Both the position numbers and the translations under genes were made by a program. A stretch of DNA of 52,850 nt, taken from positions 1 to 52,850 of the IMG/VR virus record IMGVR_UViG_3300032271_000563; one strand, 5' to 3'. This document shows positions 50,384 through 52,850 of this stretch, piece after piece. The DNA is from a virus. Within the stretch, counting starts at the first letter, position 1. Every line of letters starts with the position of its first letter. The notes under the pieces are model-generated. The model was given only the letters and a program-made list of their open reading frames with translations, was not told where the DNA came from and did no database searches.

Positions 50384-51016
50384 TCAAAAAGGTATATCGT
50401 CATCCATTTCTTCAATGGACGGGGTGCTCTTTACGCCGCTTGAATTACGCATAGCCCATTCTGGTGAACTGGTAATTTTCTCTTTTAAACCCTGGCCAAA
50501 TGTCTCAAACAAAGCCATGTCGGGCTCCGTAATCATAAACAGGTGGTTGGGGTTAAATGGCTTGGGTAAGCCTGCCTGCTTGATCAATGAGGGCACTGGA
50601 GAGATTGTGGCCACGTTTGCGTAGGTTTTGCCGCCTGACTCTCTGTGAATGACGTTAAGCATACAGTAGGCGCCCAAGATTGTTTTCAAATCAAAGCGCC
50701 TGGCCTCGGCATCCGTCCAGGGTTTATTTCTCCAGGATTGCAAGTCTTTACGCAAGTTGGCATTCTCAGACCAGCTTAACGTGTAGTTCTTCCAAATTGC
50801 CATGGGCTTACCGTCATCAGTAAGTAGGGGTGCTCCGCTGTCATCCTCACCAAACAACTCCCAGTAAACCGTGATCTTGCGCTGGACCTTGACTTCACCC
50901 ATGTACTCGGAACGCTGACTACCCAAATCAACTATGCGGTAGCAACGGCCCAAATGGGAACCTGTTGGTACATTTTTAAAATTACGTTCTTGATTGCTTT
51001 CTACGTAAAAACTCAT
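50384..51016 (-). CDS. Single-stranded DNA-binding-like protein with SSB C-terminal tip
   Basis: 210 residues. The chain ends EEMDDDIPF, and DDDIPF is the exact C-terminal tip through which bacterial SSB binds its partner proteins. The body is an OB-fold-compatible beta protein: VPTGSHLGRCYRIVDLGSQR, VKVQRKITVYWELFGED, TLSWSENANLRKDLQSWRNK, LGAYCMLNVIHRESGGKTYA. This is a divergent phage family rather than classical SSB. It likely coats single-stranded DNA in replication and recombination, and may recruit the nuclease. GGAG ribosome site; overlaps the small gene upstream by 4 bp. Confidence 0.75.
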   Translation of the reverse strand: MSFYVESNQERNFKNVPTGSHLGRCYRIVDLGSQRSEYMGEVKVQRKITVYWELFGEDDSGAPLLTDDGKPMAIWKNYTLSWSENANLRKDLQSWRNKPWTDAEARRFDLKTILGAYCMLNVIHRESGGKTYANVATISPVPSLIKQAGLPKPFNPNHLFMITEPDMALFETFGQGLKEKITSSPEWAMRNSSGVKSTPSIEEMDDDIPF

Positions 51017-51123
51017 TTTGTTTCTCCTTGTTGTTTCAATAATTGTTCAATTAACCACTTGTCATATTCACCTGTTTTTTCTACTTCTTTTTGCCATTCC
51101 TTGTATTCATCTTGATGTTCCAT
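51013..51123 (-). CDS. 36-residue protein coupled to SSB-like gene
   Basis: A short gene starting MEHQDEYKEWQKEVEKTGEY and continuing into DKWLIEQLLKQQGETK. AAGGAAACACA ribosome site and a 4-bp ATGA overlap with the SSB-like start make it convincing. Highly charged, helical. Probably a small accessory protein; function unknown. Confidence 0.65.
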   Translation of the reverse strand: MEHQDEYKEWQKEVEKTGEYDKWLIEQLLKQQGETK

Positions 51124-51139
51124 TGTGTTTCCTTAAATT

Positions 51140-51511
51140 TTATAAAAGCTTTTCTGTTTCTTCCTGTAACGGAACTCTTCTAAATACTTCCAATCCCATA
51201 GACGTCATGTGGGTGGTAACTATACCAGCACCATACAACTCACAGCCTACAGTGGATGCAATGCTTTGTATGTCTTTGGGTTCAAATTCACCGTAAGGAA
51301 TTAATTTAATTTGTTTTTCCTGCAAGGTTAAAAGGTGTGGTTTTACTATGCTGGTTAACAATCCACGGGGATATTTAAATTCTTTTTTTGGCGGCAGAAT
51401 TTGCAAATCACCATGTGTATCACCATCTGGATCAATCACACAATATTTGCAATTTAAAGAGTTAAGCATTCTTAAAGCTTTAATAAATTCTTTTTTGGCA
51501 ATTTCCTGCAT
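51140..51511 (-). CDS. Hypothetical early phage protein
   Basis: 123 residues. Two adjacent ATGs (51514, 51511); the second has GGAGG five bases upstream, so I chose it. LNCKYCVIDPDGDTHGDLQI then LPPKKEFKYPRG is a compact N-terminal part seen in small phage regulators, followed by IKLIPYGEFEPKDIQSIAST and GAGIVTTHMTSMGLEVFRRV, which could be a winged-helix-like DNA-contact region. It lies near the start of the leftward operon, so a regulatory role is possible but unproven. Confidence 0.6.
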   Translation of the reverse strand: MQEIAKKEFIKALRMLNSLNCKYCVIDPDGDTHGDLQILPPKKEFKYPRGLLTSIVKPHLLTLQEKQIKLIPYGEFEPKDIQSIASTVGCELYGAGIVTTHMTSMGLEVFRRVPLQEETEKLL

Positions 51512-51729
51512 CATGGCCTCCAAACAAAAAAGTCTAAGAGCATGACAACCACAGCAACAAAGTAAACAGCAACTAAAACTTTTTCAATTAAAGGTTGTTT
51601 TTGTTTGTTAGATTGACCAAGCAAAAAATCTTGAATGGTTTCTTCATCTTTGCTCATGGGCTTGGCTGGGGGTATGTACCCACCGCCGATTTTTATACCA
51701 GTACTGGTAACGTGATATTCTTTTTCCAA
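51511..51729 (-). CDS. Small single-span membrane protein, first of leftward operon
   Basis: 72 residues from a TTG start with GGAG 7 nt upstream. Polar N-terminus (STGIKIGGGYIPPAKPMSKD), then one clear membrane span at about 50-68 (VLVAVYFVAVVVMLLDFFV). First gene behind the leftward promoter. Small early membrane proteins often act in superinfection exclusion or immunity; here that is only a possibility. Confidence 0.6.
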   Translation of the reverse strand: MEKEYHVTSTGIKIGGGYIPPAKPMSKDEETIQDFLLGQSNKQKQPLIEKVLVAVYFVAVVVMLLDFFVWRP

Positions 51730-51765
51730 TTGTGTTCTCCATTAAACGGCATATACCGCACAAGA

Positions 51766-51794
51766 ATTTTATGTTTGTTTTAACTTTTAGTAAA
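51766..51794 (-). promoter_or_regulatory. Leftward early promoter with operator-like dyad
   Basis: On the minus strand, -35 TTTACT (51794-51789), a 17-bp spacer and -10 TAAAAT (51771-51766). The operator-like sequence TTAAC-tttta-GTAAA (51780-51794), one mismatch from the consensus, covers the -35 and the adjacent spacer. It would drive the operon 51729 to 48827. Confidence 0.6.
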
Positions 51795-51818
51795 TATATT
51801 GTTGACTGGATTGTAGGG

Positions 51819-51847
51819 TTGTTCTTAATCATAAGTTAATGTACAAT
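51819..51847 (+). promoter_or_regulatory. Rightward promoter with operator-like dyad in spacer
   Basis: -35 TTGTTC (51819-51824), a 17-bp spacer, -10 TACAAT (51842-51847). The dyad TTAAT-cataa-GTTAA (51825-51839) fills the spacer. It points toward the structured leader and the Cro-like gene, suggesting autoregulation. Confidence 0.55.
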
Positions 51848-52156
51848 CGATTGGTTGGTGAAAGCAGATGTTAAGCTGAGAAGATGAAAACTCATTCTTG
51901 ATGGAGCGAGTAGCCAACCCCAAGAAGTGTAGAGATTGGTGGGTATGAAGTCGGTCAACGGCGCTCTGAACTGCAACGTCTGGCCAGCCAGTTGTAGTTA
52001 ACGCTTTCATCCCGATGCTCCACGGGGGTCATGTCCTCAAACAGTCTCTACTCTTGTTGGCGAAACGGGTTAGTGCCGTGGCAAGAAGATATTAAAGAGT
52101 GTTGTTATGCCGCCCCTGCTTTATGGGAGCGCCAACATTTAACAAGGAATGATTGA
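51848..52156 (+). ncRNA. Structured non-coding leader or ncRNA upstream of the Cro-like gene
   Basis: About 300 nt with no convincing gene on the plus strand. Helices visible on the + strand: GGTTGG/CCAACC (51853-51858 with 51914-51919); a 10-bp helix, one G-U, of GTAGAGATTG (51929-51938) with CAGTCTCTAC (52042-52051); inside it ACTGCAAC...GTTGTAGT with one G-U (about 51970-51998); CCCG...CGGG (52011-52026); CTTGTT-GGC with GCC-GGCAAG (52053-52085); and a GTTG...CAAC-closed hairpin (52101-52136). No intrinsic terminator precedes 52157. It may be a long regulatory 5' leader or a separate RNA. I cannot match it to a known RNA family. Confidence 0.45.
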
Positions 52157-52363
52157 ATGAAATTGAAAGAATATTTTGCTGAAGAGCCCCTGGGGGCCAT
52201 CAACGAAATGGCGAATCACCTAGGTATTACTCCATCATGGATGTCACTGTTGATCCATGGCCACAGAGTACCCAGCCCCAAGCTTGCTGTTGCAATTGAG
52301 TTTGCTACACAAGGTTTGGTTACCAGGAAAGTGTTGCGTCCAGATATTTTTTCTGTAGAATAA
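52157..52363 (+). CDS. YdaS/Cro-like DNA-binding regulator
   Basis: 68 residues with AAGGAA upstream. A compact helix-turn-helix chain: LGAINEMANHLGITPSWMSL (helices 2-3, about 12-31), then LIHGHRVPSPKLAVAIEFAT and VLRPDIFSVE. The final L/VxRPDIF motif is characteristic of YdaS/Cro-like phage regulators. It likely binds the TTAAC-N5-GTTAA dyads at the divergent promoters beside it and at the early genes. It is the only clear transcription regulator in the window. No CI-type repressor with a peptidase domain is present here. Confidence 0.8.
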   Translation: MKLKEYFAEEPLGAINEMANHLGITPSWMSLLIHGHRVPSPKLAVAIEFATQGLVTRKVLRPDIFSVE

Positions 52364-52372
52364 ATTTAGAAC

Positions 52373-52453
52373 ATGGCTAGGGTAGCTCCCGAAAAGACGA
52401 TTCGTTACCGTCCTGCCAATGTTTTTTCCAGTAACGATGACCGAAAAACGTAA
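52373..52453 (+). CDS. Possible 26-codon ORF
   Basis: Frame MARVAPEKTIRYRPANVFSS followed by NDDRKT, placed between the Cro-like and DUF1376 genes. No clear ribosome site. The bases also hold an inverted repeat, CGTTAC (52403-52408) and GTAACG (52431-52436). Could be a real micro-protein or simply a regulatory spacer. Confidence 0.25.
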   Translation: MARVAPEKTIRYRPANVFSSNDDRKT

Positions 52454-52460
52454 GGTTGTT

Positions 52461-52850
52461 ATGCATTATTACCAGTTCAATATTGGTGACTATCAAAGTC
52501 ACACTGCTCATTTATCCCTTGAAGAAGATTTAGCTTATAGGCGCCTGCTCGATTGGTGTTATTTGCATGAGCGGCCGTTGCCGAAAGACCACAAACAGAT
52601 TGCCAGATTGATTCGTATGCCAACGCATAGCGAATGCATTGCCATTGTTTTGCTAGAGTTTTTTCAAGAGACTGATGAGGGTTACTTTTCCACCAGGGTA
52701 GAACAAGAGGTACAGAGGGTAAACGATAAGGCAGAAAAAGCCCGTTGTTCTGCAAGGAAAAGATGGGATGCGAACGCATTGCAAACGCAATCCAAAAGCA
52801 ATGCTACCCAAGACACAATACCCAAGACACATAACACAATACCCATTAGA
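52461..52850 (+). CDS. DUF1376 (YdaU-like) replication-associated protein, 3' end outside window
   Basis: 130 codons visible, open to the right edge. YYQFNIGDYQSHTAHLSLEE then DLAYRRLLDWCYLHERPLPK, VLLEFFQETDEGYFSTRVEQ and a basic helix (EKARCSARKRW) match the DUF1376 N-terminal domain of YdaU-like proteins, which serve as phage replication initiators or replisome organisers. The C-terminal linker (NALQTQSKSNATQDT) becomes low-complexity before the edge. AAGG ribosome site 5 nt before the ATG. It follows the Cro-like gene, the usual order of an early replication operon. Confidence 0.85.
   Translation, partial: MHYYQFNIGDYQSHTAHLSLEEDLAYRRLLDWCYLHERPLPKDHKQIARLIRMPTHSECIAIVLLEFFQETDEGYFSTRVEQEVQRVNDKAEKARCSARKRWDANALQTQSKSNATQDTIPKTHNTIPIR

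Noticed and set aside
51825-52010. 61-codon minus-strand ORF (MKALTTTGWPDVAV...) and a shorter overlapping one in the control region
   Set aside because: Composition is not clearly protein-like, and the bases are better explained by promoter, operator and RNA helices. Kept only as an alternative to the ncRNA call.
51848-52156. tRNA, tmRNA or RNase P RNA
   Set aside because: No T-loop GTTCGA-like sequence, CCA end, tag ORF or P4-type conserved core was found.

Overview
The window is most of a tailed-phage genome (order Caudoviricetes) with podovirus-like architecture. Genes are tightly packed and often joined by ATGA or 4-bp overlaps. They include a two-subunit terminase, a long portal, a GroES-like protein, a scaffold-like protein, an HK97-fold-type capsid, adaptor and nozzle-like tail proteins, several large putative ejection proteins and a lysis cassette. 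No tail tube, sheath or tape-measure gene is seen. There is no 16S, host gene or integrase to fix the host. The gene content resembles uncultured phages of aquatic Gram-negative bacteria, and the SSB-like protein ends in the canonical bacterial SSB tip. That host statement is inference.

Layout. (1) 1-3746, rightward: small early genes (zinc-cluster protein, HNH/Ref-like protein, DUF932 protein and unknowns), with two near-identical promoters. (2) 3799-19206: DNA packaging and head (terminase small and large, a 2052-residue polyvalent protein, Pro-rich protein, portal, GroES-like protein, scaffold-like protein, decoration-like protein, major capsid). (3) 19279-24660: accessory virion proteins, including Lys-Gly-Gly-rich proteins and an adaptor carrying an inserted discoidin-like domain. 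(4) 24663-33455: a fibre array in which four genes hold six glycine-rich adhesin domains. (5) 33457-35118: lysis cassette (XhlA-like membrane protein, a protein with a likely programmed -1 frameshift, 3TM-type holin, M15 endolysin). (6) 35128-48768: adaptor, tail and ejection proteins, closed by a strong terminator. (7) 48827-51729, leftward: recombination/replication operon (RecB-like PD-(D/E)XK nuclease, SSB-like protein and small genes). (8) 51730-52850: divergent control region with a roughly 300-nt structured non-coding stretch, then a YdaS/Cro-like regulator and a DUF1376 replication protein running off the window.

A 15-bp dyad, TTAAC-N5-GTTAA, overlaps promoter elements at five places: both divergent promoters next to the Cro-like gene and three sites in the early region. 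This suggests one repressor circuit that ties the control region to the early genes. The strongest candidates for undescribed biology are this operator network with its structured leader, the -1 frameshift in the lysis cassette, an out-of-frame 57-codon gene inside the giant polyvalent gene, and a K/R-x-G-G short motif shared by otherwise unrelated virion proteins.
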